A stretch of 64,000 nt of DNA from NCBI GenBank assembly GCA_963931925.1, contig OZ007570.1:67981714-68045713 (forward strand), in the 5' to 3' direction. The notes under the pieces were generated by a model. The model was given only the letters and a program-made list of their open reading frames with translations. It did no database searches and was not told where the DNA came from. The stretch is from Onchidella celtica. Taxonomy: Eukaryota; Mollusca; Gastropoda; Systellommatophora; Onchidiidae. A program made the position numbers and the translations under genes. Below, one piece after another: positions 43,601 to 56,300 of the stretch; position 1 is the first letter of the stretch, and the number at the start of each line of letters is the position of its first letter.

Positions 43601-46382
43601 CAAAAACTTAGGTAGTTCAAGTTAGGGAGGGGAATTTTCAAGATAACCAAGTGCGCGCGCGCACTCACACACAGACATACAGGTACCGGTAGATGAGGTT
43701 TTGGAACGTAGCATGCACTTTCTTGTGGTTAAACTTGTTATACAGCACGTGGTGATTCTCTGGTGTTCGGGGATGCTTTCTAGAACTGATACACACGACA
43801 GCGTGTGAGAGACATTCTGGTTCAGTCATAAATAAAACTGATGTTACCATGGTATGGTTTATTTTAATTACTTTGCATTTATAATTATTACTATTATTTC
43901 AGTGGATTATGATAATAGATGCAGAAAGCTCCAACTTTGAAGTGTTATGCAGATACTAGCATGACCAGCCCTCAATATAATTTTAATGAGGTGAAAAAAG
44001 CAGTTATCCATATAATCATTCTGTTTTGCTACTTTCGCTTCTTCCAAGTTCTAACCCACTCTTCGGGCCGGACTCGGATACCGTACGTCGAACGGGATGC
44101 AATTAATTATAGTTAATATTTATAACATGTCGCCTAAACCCCGCACGAATTAATAGTTGAATTGCTTGCCCATTTTGCGGATTATTTCTCACTTGAGCCT
44201 AATAGTATGTTCTTGAAATAGCTACGAACAGCAACCGTATCTTACGTCATGCCAACTTTAAAAAATATCCTTTTCGTGATTTTTGAGTCTATTCAGTAAA
44301 AAGGGGTTTTCTTATGCATTTTACTCAATGGATAAAGGACATAATAATATTGGAATGGCAGCACTGAGAAAAATCCGGGGCCTCTGGCACGGTTTCACTT
44401 TGATGTCATCCACCATAAACACACATTGCTTCTGGCTAATTGAGCAGACTCCCTGTGGAACCAAAACAAAGGGCAAGAGAAGCACAGTTGTGAGGCAGAG
44501 AGGGATGAAGAGAAGGGTTGCTGGTTAATGAGATAGATTTATGGTCGCATTTCACACCTGCGTGCACATCAGTACTCATGTATGCAGTGGTGCAGGAGAG
44601 AACTCAATATGGTACAGGTAATAGGTAAACACACAGAGTGACTTAGCGCATTACGAAAGAAAACACACACCTCTAACACGGTGAGCGAGCCAAGTGGAAG
44701 CCGGGATATTTACCAGGCAATATAAGACAACCAGAGGTCAACATTTCAAGGGTTAAGTGGGAATGGTGGAATGTAATACACAGTTTTTCTCCTAAATACG
44801 AAAATCTTCAATATTGCATACATTATCCCAAATGTAACCACTCCATTTGCCCATAAATATTTGATTATGTATCCTGAAAATTTCCTTTTCCAAAGAAATG
44901 GGTTAAGTAAGGGGGGCGAAAACAATGAACTGCCCCAGCTCTCAGGGTAATTCACTCATTTCATCAGCAGAAAGAACGGGCATTATCCGCCCCTGCCGGT
45001 GTTTTAACACGGCCTTTGTAATGGCCAGTAATCCATGGCGGCACTTACTTCCACCAACAATAGGGCAGAAATGACTTATGTACATTCTGCTAGTGCTAGA
45101 AACTACTGTGGTGGTGCAATAAGTCGGTATGTTAGCTGGGTGTACAGGTGAAGTTTCAGAGCAGAATACGTCATCAAACTCCGATGAAAATAACCTTTGT
45201 CACTGCGTATCCATGCAAATTGTCAGTCTCACGTATGGATCAGTGTATGCAGACTAAGTTTCGATCTATATAAACTACATCGTTCAACAAGTAGATGGAG
45301 GTGACACTGTGAGATGCTATATTCAGACCTGTTTGCTTTAGCATTGGTACTTTCTGCATTTGGTTGTGATTACTCAACAGCCATCATCAAAGGCTTGGTC
45401 GTTAGGGGGACATGGTGTTTTACATAGAAAGCTAAAGCTGAGCACTGAACACTACTCTGTTTTCTCTATTTGCCTTTGTAATTAGTCTACGCCCCCATAA
45501 CATCCTCATCAAAATGGCAGACTGAAAAACGCTGAGGATTTCATGCAGCGGTTTTTAATAATAATGTTGTGCATCTTTCTAGAGATAAAAGATCTTCTGT
45601 CATTATTTGAATGCACCACATGGCACAAAAATCCCAGTTTTCAACTGACAAGGGAACTATCTTTTAAAGAAATAAATGTATAAAATAATAACTATATTAA
45701 TACATACTATTACTATGAATAAAAATAAAATAAATAAAATGTGTAGTCGGCACTGGGGTTACCGTATAACTGGCACATGAAATGGTCAAAAGGTACCGAA
45801 CAGATGAAAGATTTAGTGTATAGAATGTGACGCTTTTTCTTCATCATAAAATAAATAAATAAACCATAAATGAAAACTTCTGCAGTTCCAGTCAAAGGGA
45901 AACATGAAAGGGAAAAGTTGCTCTATAGTCGGACATGTTTAAAAAGATGTTTGTCTGTTGCAGAAGTTTTCACACCTGTAGAGCAGACAAGGTACACAAG
46001 GGGCACGTGATGGCCGGTTTTTGCAGGGACTTGGCCCTCCTGCTGCAGCTCTCAGCGGTCATGAATTGTTGTTATATTTGAGTTTGTGTCAACTTGTTCG
46101 TGCTTCTGGCCAGACCGTGGACAATGGGCGGCCCGGTGGTCAAATCTGTTGTTATGGGATATTGTAGACTTGTATTGAGTAAAGGGTCAACGGATTGCAT
46201 GCTTTAGCTGGTTAGCTGGGCCGCCATCCATAGAGTACGTACGCGCTGGATTTGGGTAATTTTTACCCCCACCCCCCTCCCCTCAATGTACGTTTTTCAT
46301 GTGCTTGACTTTAAACCCCCCCCCCCCACCCCCCCACCCCCACCCCCCCTTCTCTCTGCGAGCTTACGGCCATTTATGGCGA
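40606..46382. other. No supported gene; probable intron of the minus-strand gene
   Basis: Contains poly-T (41169-41186), long poly-G runs (43439-43459 and about 43581) and short open frames without recognisable domains or matching splice sites. I found neither the missing MRPL23 exons nor further exons of the minus-strand gene. Confidence 0.4.
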
Positions 46383-46735
46383 ATGTTTTTGATAAGATAA
46401 ATTTTATTCGTCCTTGTACAAGGAAATTTGTTTTGATCATTGAATACATAACAATACAGTTACAGACATTATGAAGTATAGCTCGCGCGCGCACGCACAT
46501 ATATATACATACACACTAATAAATAAACAAAATTAACAGTGCCCACAATATGCTTCCGTTACTAAAACACATTGACCTGGCGCGCAAGACATAATTCAAC
46601 TGTACACAAATTACGATCAAGATGACGACATTATTGCAACATCCCAGTTGATGATGGAATAAACGATTTAAAGTAGCGCTCAGTTTTAGTTTTCTTTGAC
46701 AACAGCCTTAGGTCCTGATGTGCTAAGACGCAGGG
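46383..46735 (-). mobile_element. LINE 3' fragment, CR1/Rex1-like
   Basis: On the minus strand the end of ORF2 reads LAHQDLRLLSKKTKTERYFK, then SFIPSSTGMLQ and a stop, a typical C-terminus of CR1-superfamily ORF2. The 3' UTR runs through a CA/TA-rich stretch to acaaatttccttgtacaagg and ataaaatttatcttatc. The tail resembles that of the LINE at 3175-4091, so both belong to related families. Heavily 5'-truncated. Confidence 0.75.
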
Positions 46736-49676
46736 ATTATTAATAATAGTATATAAGTAACTAAGCTTACAATCCTAGAACTTACTTTATCATAGTACAA
46801 ATAAATAAAAAGCAACTTTTTTTTACATTCATTACAGTAAATGAAAACCGTAGGTAGGCTCTCTGAACCCCCCCCCCCCCCAACACACACACACACCACT
46901 AACTTCCAATGTAGGCATTTCCTCAGTCTGGCTGCCTATCTGTACCACATTGCCAGCCACACATATACAAACTTTTGGTCAGCATCAAATCATAATTACT
47001 TAACCATCCAGTGCTTGTGTTGAATAATTCACTGATGTCAGCTTCAGGTGTGACCGCTGGGCTTTGGTCAGAAACTCTAGTGCTGTCCACTGCGGTCAGA
47101 TGGCCAGGTGACGGAGAGCCTGCTAGAGTTAGCTCTTATGGTAATTGCTAGCCGAGGGAGTAGTGGGAAAACAAGATGACTTGAAATAGTGGCAATATTT
47201 GCCAAGGTGTCAGTATCTACCGTCTGGCACCCACAGTGTTTGTTGAACTCACTGCTAGGGTGAGACGCTGTCATGTCTGGTCTGGATTTAATGTCAAACA
47301 TTTGTGAAAGGGATCAAACACGAACTGGGTCACCATGAAGATTGTACCTTGTACTTATATTGCTAATTATAGGTAGCAAACTCTGGACTGCTGTAAGAGA
47401 AATAATAATGCTCCTCGCAAAATGCCATCACTCTCCTACAGGAGCATTGCTTTGCTGTAGTTGTTTATATTTTACTGAAACCGTAGGCTGTTTGGATATT
47501 ATCAACAAGATTTACATACAAATTTCTTGCCTTCTGTTTGTCCTGCACTATGATTTACTCCGAGAACAATTTTTATATCTGCCAGTGTGCCGTGTGCAGC
47601 AGTCACAGACTGTTAAGCACATAAACGGAAATGGCGCCATGCCGGAGTAATGCTGAAAGTCAGTCCATGGCTCCCGTTCAGGGACATTAAAGTGTTAAAG
47701 TGCTGGAGAAGACGAGCGAAAGCGATCTATAGAAACGTTTTATCATGAAGACCAGATATTTATGTATGATTTAACCCAAAGTTGGGGAACATGAATGTGA
47801 AGAATTTGACGTTAATCCCTCAGCACCACATGACCTGTATTATTACAGAAAACAATTCAAGGAAAAAATAGGCTAAGAAATTAGGTCAACGGGGCACCTT
47901 TTTACACTATTCCTCAGGGGTAGATAATATTGTACATTGATATAATATAAAATTATATCCCTTTCGTCGCTTGTTTACATTTCAGTAGCGACATAACCCA
48001 ATAACTGCCTCAAGTCAATGAAATGGTTTAATTCGTCAAATCAGAAAGTTAGACTTTGCTGAGCCCCCCCCCCCCTCCCCCCCCTCCGGTACGGTAATAT
48101 CTGCCATGGCAGTAATTGGGATAATTACTGGACATTTTGTCGTTCTCAGTCGGACATGATGATCAGAATTGGGAATTTTTTTGTTTTGTTTTTGTGAACT
48201 TGGGCCGGTCAGTGAAATGTACAGCGGAGCTTGAACTTTCAGTTTAGTTCAAGCAAGAACTCGGCTCAGAAATCATGTTACGCCATCTGGGCTGAAGTAA
48301 TTAACAGTGGCAGGGGGAAAATAAAACGGCTTCTCTGTAAGTCAATATTAGGTCGGTCAGTGATCGCTTTGCCTTTTTTTTTTTTCCTTCCTCTTTTCTC
48401 CGTATTTACTTTCGCCTCCTCCTTCTCCTTCTCCTTCTCCTTCTCTGACCCCCATTCCTTCCTTATATTTTTACTGTTTCCTCTCATTTTCGCCTGTCCT
48501 CCTCCCACCACAACCCGCCTGTCTGTCTGTCTCGTCATATTTCCATCTTTTAAGATTGTTCTTCACCAACTTTTTTGAGGGTGGGGGGGGGGGGGTTGTT
48601 GCTGCGGTATTTTTCAGAATAGTTAATAATCGTGTTTTTTAAACAACCAGTGCCCGGGGGGGGGGGGGTATTTTCTGGAGGCATTTGAAAAATAAAAATC
48701 AGTTCATAAAAAATTGAAACATGGTTATATTGTAAATTATGGCGTTAAATGCCTGTGGAGGAGAAGCAACGCCAAGGCATGGACATGATTGTATTCTCTT
48801 CACCTTCAACTCATGCTGTACGCGACAGGTACAGAAAACTAAGCACGAATTTGTAGTTTGTGGGATCTTTTGAATTAAAGCACTTTTCGGTTAACCTGGG
48901 ATCGACATGACTGGATCATATTTGGCAGAATAGAATGACAGTTTTTACAAATGGCTTGCGAGGTGCAGAGTTTTTTGTAGTTTTTTTGGCCAGAATTGGA
49001 AAGATCCAATCATCAGTGACATTACTAACGCACTAGCACTGGCACCATTTTGCGAAAAAAAAAACTAGTAAACAATCTGTGCATAGGGTACCAGTTCTGT
49101 GCTCAAACATGGGACCTTTAATTTATGATCTTTCATCTGTTCAGGGCAGGGGAGACAATGACTGCTTCATACCACACGCCTCTGTGAGTGACACTGTCAG
49201 GTCACTGACCCCACCACGCCCTCCGCGGGGAGGTAATTTCCGGTTGGGTAAAAAGCGGGGAGACGACTCTGCATTGTGGTCCAGCAAGTGTGAATGCGGT
49301 ATCAGATGACCACAGTTGTACCACGGCTGTTGTCACACTGTCAAACACAAAGGATGTCTGACAAACCCACATCTCCACCCAGGGCACGTGCGATCTATCG
49401 ATAGCTTACATCACTGGGCTCACTGGATCAGCTTTCCCCTACAAAGATCAATTCATTACGTCACTCTCCTTCAAGCTTTTGCCAGGTCGGATTTGGAGTG
49501 CGCCAAAAAAAATGGGGGGGGGGGGTGTGCATGGGCGCGAGGCGGAGCAATGGACGGGGATCGGAGATTGTTGGAATGCCATCACATCTTGTCATATTCC
49601 ATAGGGCAGCAAGAAGTGTGTTTTTCATGATTTCATACTCAAAATTTCAAGGAAGAATGAGCAAACGTTGTACATG
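46736..49676. other. No supported gene
   Basis: Microsatellites and homopolymer runs (poly-C near 46868 and 48065; CTCCTT repeats near 48418-48446; poly-G near 48584 and 48656). The open frames, for example 47342-47650 plus, lack recognisable motifs. Confidence 0.4.
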
Positions 49677-49681
49677 ACAGT

Positions 49682-50915
49682 TGTCACGAGCAGAGTTAGG
49701 GTCTTGGGGATGTTACGACTGCACGAGAGGCAGCTAACTCACACTCGGACACAACCACACAAGAAAAGTATTAAATAACTAGAGCGTATATATGTCAGGC
49801 CGGTCAGGCCATAGTTTACATAAATATTAATAACAAAACAAAAGACGATAGGGGTATATATCCAAACCAAAAAAAAAACTCTTAATTAATAACTTAACCA
49901 ACTGATATTCATGTAACTATGGAGGTACTGCAATCAATAGCAAATAGGTATATTATACGAAACTAGATATCAATTTAAAGTGACAGTTGAGTCGCCACTG
50001 GCCAGTCGCCAGGCAAACTCTCCATAAATCATAGGGGCTTAAAATGTTAGGAGAGCCCAGTACGTTCAAAGCCTACAGAAGCACTCTTCGGCTTGTAGGT
50101 AACTTAAGCAGTTGCCAAAAGACTATATTTTATGCACAATCACTATTCAATTCATCAACAATGTGCTATATTATTCTAATCATACTATGGCAATAGATCT
50201 ATGATACAGGACACTCGTGGTCGAGTGCCAGCTGGGGTTTCCTTAGTCTTCCTATGAGGCTGTAGTTCTCTCTCTATCTCCGATCTCTATTATACTTGAA
50301 TAAATAAAATATATTACCATTGCTCACGCCTACTGGTAGGCGCGAACATCAAAATAGCGCAGCGTGGGCTTTCAAAGGTCAGCCCACTCAGACCTTTCTT
50401 TCTAGAGCTCAGTCAGTCCGTTAGCAAGGACTTCTTGTCTTCAAAGCACACAGTTCAGGTACTGGTCAACCGGAGATACTTCACGACACGATGCTTCTGC
50501 TCGCCTGTATTCACCAAATCTGAACGTTACACGATGTCTTATACTATCTAACTACCCAGCGTGCTAGTCCGCTGGCCCAATTAGTTCAGCTATCTCATAG
50601 GTCGAAACCTCCCACCATTTTAATTGTAGTAATACGTCTGCACTATTCTACCAGCCAGTTAACGTGCAAAAACTTGTCTAGTCATACTTAACAATGTCAA
50701 CTGTCCCCACCTTGTTTCACCCCTACTCCATTACTTATTAATCACGAACATTAAAACCGACAAGCGTGAATCTAACCGTTTAACTTTACATTTATTTACT
50801 CACCCACTATAATTCGCGAGGGCCGTTCAAGGCCACCAGCCAATTTCTCATGGCCCTGGTAAAACAACAACAACTCACTCTCTGCGTGAGTTTTAACAAC
50901 ATCCGAATCATGACA
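49682..50915. mobile_element. Solo LTR 2 (LTR retroelement fossil), 5-bp target duplication
   Basis: The 1234-bp block begins TGTCACGAG, like solo LTR 1, and ends ATGACA. It is flanked by the exact 5-mer acagt on both sides (49677-49681 and 50916-50920). No internal retroviral region is present. The shared start, similar length and equal duplication size suggest the same or a sister family as the element at 6436-7628, although I do not see extended identity between the two. Gypsy or BEL type by duplication size; lineage undetermined. Confidence 0.72.
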
Positions 50916-50920
50916 ACAGT

Positions 50921-53065
50921 GTATGGAAGAATTCCTTCACTCGTCATTATATTGATGTTAATTTTTGCACCGAATTCCTTTGGTTGTATGTAAGATGTAT
51001 AGGAAGAGTGCATAGCTGTGCCCTCTCTTTGCGGGGCCCAGACTATGTCTGGTCTTCCCCGATTCATACTCAAGCAATATCAGCCCCGTTTTTTTCCCGA
51101 AACTAGGCCATGCGCCATGACGGCCATCTTTTGGTTCAAATACCATACCGCCGGAGTCGACGACTTTTGAGGTGTGATTATAAACAATTTAGCGGTGGAT
51201 AATCAAGTAACAAAAAACACACATCATTTTTCTCTGGCCATAATCCGAAGTTGATAACTTCTTGTGAAGTTCTTGATGTTACATGTATAAGCCGTGTACA
51301 CCCAATCCCGTCCAGCAAGTGAGCAATGGATATCTTGACTTGGCATTTCTTTGCTTTGTCTTGGTAGGTTTAAAGAGCAGCTGCAATCCCAATCAGATTT
51401 CTGACCTAAAGTGTAGTGGGGTTAGTGGTTGGCACCGTCTATGATAACTGTCATCGGGAACTGAACACGGCACATCTTTGTTTTATCAGTTTGTCGGCTA
51501 TGTTCGTATAAAAACCACAGATTTAACGTTTAAGAGCTAGTTCAGTGATCGAATGAGATAGTAGTTTGATATCTGTCTGGAACTCTATGCACAGATAATG
51601 GAAGACGCTTATCCTCGAAGACACAAATTTTGAACTTCAGGCATTTTTTTTTAATTGGAAGACAGACAGTGAGAATTGGTTACTAGACAAAGTTATGACA
51701 AACTTAGATCTAGGCTTTTTAATTTGAGGCCTTGGTCCCTCACTTGTTACAGAAAGATAAACTACGACACGAAGTGCTATTGATACAGGGATGATTATGA
51801 TGATTTTCAACAGCGTCAGCCAACAGCAGTCACATGCAGTGCGAACTTCCCCGACTCAACTGGCATGTGCCACTCCTGTACAACGTTCTCTTTTCAGCTA
51901 TAACTAATCCCACCTGATGTCAACATCGCACTTTCTCTTGTTACCTTCACCTTCTTTGTCCCCGGGAAATAGGAAATGACTGAGCCGTTGTTTATAAAGA
52001 AATGTCATTTGACCGAATTTTTAATTCTATCTTCACTCATATATTATGATATTTTTTATTATATATTATTATGACAATTTCGACTGATGTCAGCGCGCTA
52101 TTGGTGGGGACTGGGAGGGAGGGGGGGGGGGGAGTGTAGGAATACAGTGCTCGTAGATGGGAGATGATAATTATAATAGAGAATAGTGTGGTTGTCATGG
52201 AGTACCAGGAATTGGTATTTGGTGTTCGATGTTGAGGATACAGAAGTTGGTTAAAACGAAGGTACACTCGTGTGAGAACGGATCACAATAAGGCGAGAAT
52301 GGCAGTAAAAGTTGAGAGAATATTATAGGTCACATCTGATCGCTTGGTAGAAACGGGGATACACGATACCGAGACGAATCAATTCGTCAAATTCCGTCCG
52401 TCGACGCGCGCGTATCATCGATGTCAACAATGCAACAATTCCCACCACACTTCTTCATAATTGAACGAAAGAGAGAAGTACTCACCGTATTTATACGCGC
52501 GCAGTTTGTGGACATACAGCGGGAGAAGGAATGGTTCGTCTCGATATTAAGTGTCTTGGGTAGAAATGCTAATCTAAGTGTCCGTGGGGTAACCATAGCA
52601 ACGCAATGCCGTGGGTAATGAAAATCAATTCTTGGAAAAAAGCTGCGAAACAAAGCGGAGATTGTGGCGATGAAAGCAGTAATTGAATAATTATACAGAA
52701 TGTTACCAGAGAGACAGTGGCGAGGGAGAAACTAAAAGATTCATGACAAGAGACCACTGTCAATCCACGGTCTTTTGATGGCTGGGTGATGGGTACATTC
52801 AACATTGTGCTCGCCCCATAGATTAGGCTTCACGTGGAGTGATCGCATCGTCAACTGTCTTTCTTCCACTGTTCATAACATGAGTGGCTGAGATATCAAC
52901 GTGTTCTGGTAGATGAGATGACGATAATTATTATAGTTTATACTTTTGTTCCTGACATCAGCAATGTGTTTCATATACAACTAATAAACAAACAAATTGG
53001 GGGGGAAAAAGCGGCTGGTTACCAATGACCGATCGTTGTGAGTGAGGAAGAAAGGTTAATTTTGT
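50921..53065. other. No supported gene; CpG-rich patch near 52.4 kb
   Basis: Mostly unique-looking sequence. 52380-52540 is rich in CG dinucleotides (cgacgcgcgcg, tacgcgcgc) and includes the TATA element annotated separately. Confidence 0.35.
52488..52495 (-). promoter_or_regulatory. Candidate TATA box in a CpG-rich patch
   Basis: On the minus strand GCGCGCGTATAAATACGG has a canonical TATAAATA preceded by a GC-rich BRE-like stretch. A start about 30 bases downstream would lie near 52460. It points towards the unrecognised minus-strand gene and could be its promoter, but no linking exon was found. Confidence 0.3.
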
Positions 53066-53330
53066 GGAAGTGTATATCCGTACAACATGTTGTATGGATA
53101 TGGACAGTGCATATCCGTACAACATGTTTACCAAAAGCGTGACTGGTGAAGGTTTGCTGAAACAAAACTTGGTATGGTGTTCACGAATTTAAAGTGACAA
53201 CACATGGACTAGTCAGATGGACCTGGGGGCGTGAGTGTCTAGTCAGTTTGTATCAATGGGCGGTAGTCAGATTGATTAATCAGGCGAAAAGGGGTTGGCG
53301 TAGCCACATGTTGTAGGGATATGCGCTTCC
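53066..53330. mobile_element. TATCCG MITE, copy 1
   Basis: Begins GGAAGTGTATATCCGTACAA and ends tagggatatgcgcttcc, inverted repeats of each other with few mismatches. Flanks are taattttgt (53057-53065) and tgattttgt (53331-53339), a 9-bp target duplication with one mismatch, or 7 bp exact. Only about 265 bp remain; the longer copy is at 60537-61005. An 8-9 bp duplication fits hAT or Mutator-like elements. Confidence 0.75.
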
Positions 53331-53339
53331 TGATTTTGT

Positions 53340-56300
53340 AACGATGTCGGAATCACAGTTGCTTATCATCGTTCAGCTGTTTCTGTCTACACTAAATTAC
53401 TCATGTGACCAGTCAGGACTTATACTGTCTTTCTGAGGACGTTACTGGTCAAATTCTGTATACTTTTTCCTGTTCTATGTTTTCCCGTATGTCTCTGTTA
53501 CCTCCGCCGCCACCCCTCCCCCAAGAATAAATCGGCGGCTACTTTCTGTATTATCAAGAATGAGGCCAATGGAAGCGTCATGTCAGCGACAGTCAGATTT
53601 ATCTCCCTTGACAGCCACCGGTAGTCGCCCCTGTGGACCGATATACCTTGATTTCTGGTCTAATTAGAGGAATTACTGCCGTAGGTTTCATTGTCTGTTC
53701 AGTTCCAGTTATCGATGGATAATAATTTTTCATGGTGCCGTCGCATCAGCTGTTTTTTTTTAATGTTAATTATTGTTTCCGCAAAGGGCATTATTTAAAG
53801 ATCTTTTCTGTGTATCTCGCCTGAGACAGTTGTTTTTGGCCGTTTGAATGGCACGGAAACTTGGATCATTGTGTTGGCAAGCTTGTTCATTCATAGAAGA
53901 TGATTGAAAATAATAAATTTTCAAAAATAGATAAGAGGAAAAAGGGGTCGGGTGGGAAAAATACTTTTCGTCATATCCGTTGATAGTTCCAGAGAGTATA
54001 GATGTATAGAGAGATCTCACTTTCGCCAAATAGCGAAACTAGGTCGCTGCGGTAAACAAGAAACTGAAGAAATAAAAGAGATCGCCTTCACCAATGATAG
54101 TGTGCATATCTGTTTACTGTGGTTTGTTCATATTTTTGGGTTGACTGAAACTATTTAGAGCCGTTTGTAAGCTCTTACGCCCCGTGGAATTGCACAAACG
54201 GACATTGTTTACCGCAGCGACCTACTTTCCGCTCCATGCTAACAGTGGTTTCGCAGAGCCTCCCGTGTCTCGCAAGGCAAATGGACCAATAATGAAACCT
54301 CTCTATACATACATACCCTCTGGTTGTTTATCACCCTGCTATTGTTTAACGTCGTTATATATCATATGGATGTTGTTAGGAGAACGTAGCCTAATTACAA
54401 AGCCAAATAGAGAAAATACAAAATAGTGTTCTCTGTTCACCTACAGCTTTCTATGAAAATTCCAATGCCTCCCGAACAATAACCCACATCATATTCCTTT
54501 GAACCATGTCAAGGAATCACAGAAGTAGAGTCCATTTCTTACCAACCGATGAATGTCACCAAGGGGAAATAAATATAACATAATTATAATGAAGGATAGT
54601 TGTGAGTGCAGCTGCTGCCGTCATTTGTCCGTTGCTGTGAAGAGGAAGGCAGAGACACAAGCAGCGGTGATCCTTACGCAACTTACTGACGTCATTTTCC
54701 TGATCAGATAACTGGGAGACGGAAAGAGGAAACGTCTAATTTTTTTTTTCCTCATGTCTTAGTGTTTGTCAGAAACGGCGAGACGTCGAAATGAAAGCAT
54801 GACTCGGTGATGTAATTCTTGTGGTCCCGTACATAGTCAGCAGGTGTTGGGGAGAAAGAGAATCAGTGACAATAACTGGGTCTTTTACTTCAGAATATAG
54901 CGGGACATCACTGTTGAAATAGGAAGAATCAAAAGAGTATTTCTACTGCTTATCTTACACTAGAGACTTATTTTAATGTTTGTGTATTTGGAGATAATTT
55001 TAAATTGCTGTTAAACAGTGACGTAAAAAAAACCGAAAGCAAATTTACTGTTGTTTTGATAATGCACGTACTGCATGCCTGATTCATAATGCTGACCTTC
55101 AAAGCTTATGTCTGTCTTGCCTTCATTTATTTTATAGCAAAGCAGAATGCTATTATAGTTGAAATGTTACAGAAAACTGAAAACGCCAACTGGGTCAATG
55201 AAGTTCATGAGAATAAGCCAGAATACGCAGTGTTCCAAATCACACAAACATTTCATTAATTTTGTGTTCTAGAGAAACAGCACAGAAAGGACACGATATT
55301 AAAATAAATTTTCCCGACGGCGTGGTATAGCCAAAAGGCCAATAAAAATGACCCAAATGGTGACGCCATGAGCTGGAAACACATAGCGCCGTGCTCCTCT
55401 TCCCCACCCCTTTCTTACATGTACTTGTGTACTCCAGGTTTAAAACAAAACCCTCTAAAAATGCGGGCATTAAGAAGAAAACACAACTGAAATCGGGCTA
55501 ATCCCATTTTACGCATCATTTGTAATAATAGTTCTCTGCCTTGCTCAATGGTCGCTCCCTTGGCCGTGGTTGACCGGTGTGAGAGCTGGTTACGTCTCCG
55601 AGCAAGAGTTCACGTCACCGTCTGTCCATTGTTGCACGGTGGCATGCCTGGGCATTGGACTTGTCACCCAGCACTGGAATATGAAGACAAAGTGCATGAC
55701 TACTTACAGGCAAATTTCCTTATTCACAGATCTATATATTCCCTCTCTCTGTCTGTTTTCTCTCTCTCCCTGTGTCTCTCTCCTCTGTCTGTGTGTGTGT
55801 GACTCTTTCTGTCTGTCTGTCTGTCTGTCTGCCCGCCCCCCCCCCGTCTCTTTCGCTCTCTCTACTAACCCCCTCCCCTCCCTCGCAGAGAGAGAAGAGA
55901 AAGAAAGATAGTTTGGACCCTGACAAAGAGTTTCCGCGTGTTTTTACGTGGAACCTGGACTATTCAATGAAATACATTCTCTCTAATAGCGAGAAAAACG
56001 ATCTTGGACAAAGTTGCGTAATATTCACAGAAAAGAAATTTCCCACTGTTTCCATCGCTTGTGGTTTAAAAATTCTAGCTGTCCTCAGAGGATTTCTGAA
56101 TGAAAATGTAGGAGGAATTTTTTTAAACATTTTTTTGTGAAAATCAGTATATTTATTACATTACCGGATCTGATGAATGTTAACCAAAAGTTTCAGCGTC
56201 CCTCACTACCACCGAAAAGATGTGAAAGAATGTGAAAATATATGTATATTATTTTTAGTAGTATTTTTTATCGGGACACGAGTATCTGCGTTGTCTTTAC

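Noticed and set aside
55240-55470. Minus-strand frame with a hydrophobic start (MASPFGSFLLAFWLYHA in another frame)
   Set aside because: Looks like a signal peptide, but no following exon or domain could be linked; chance is likely.
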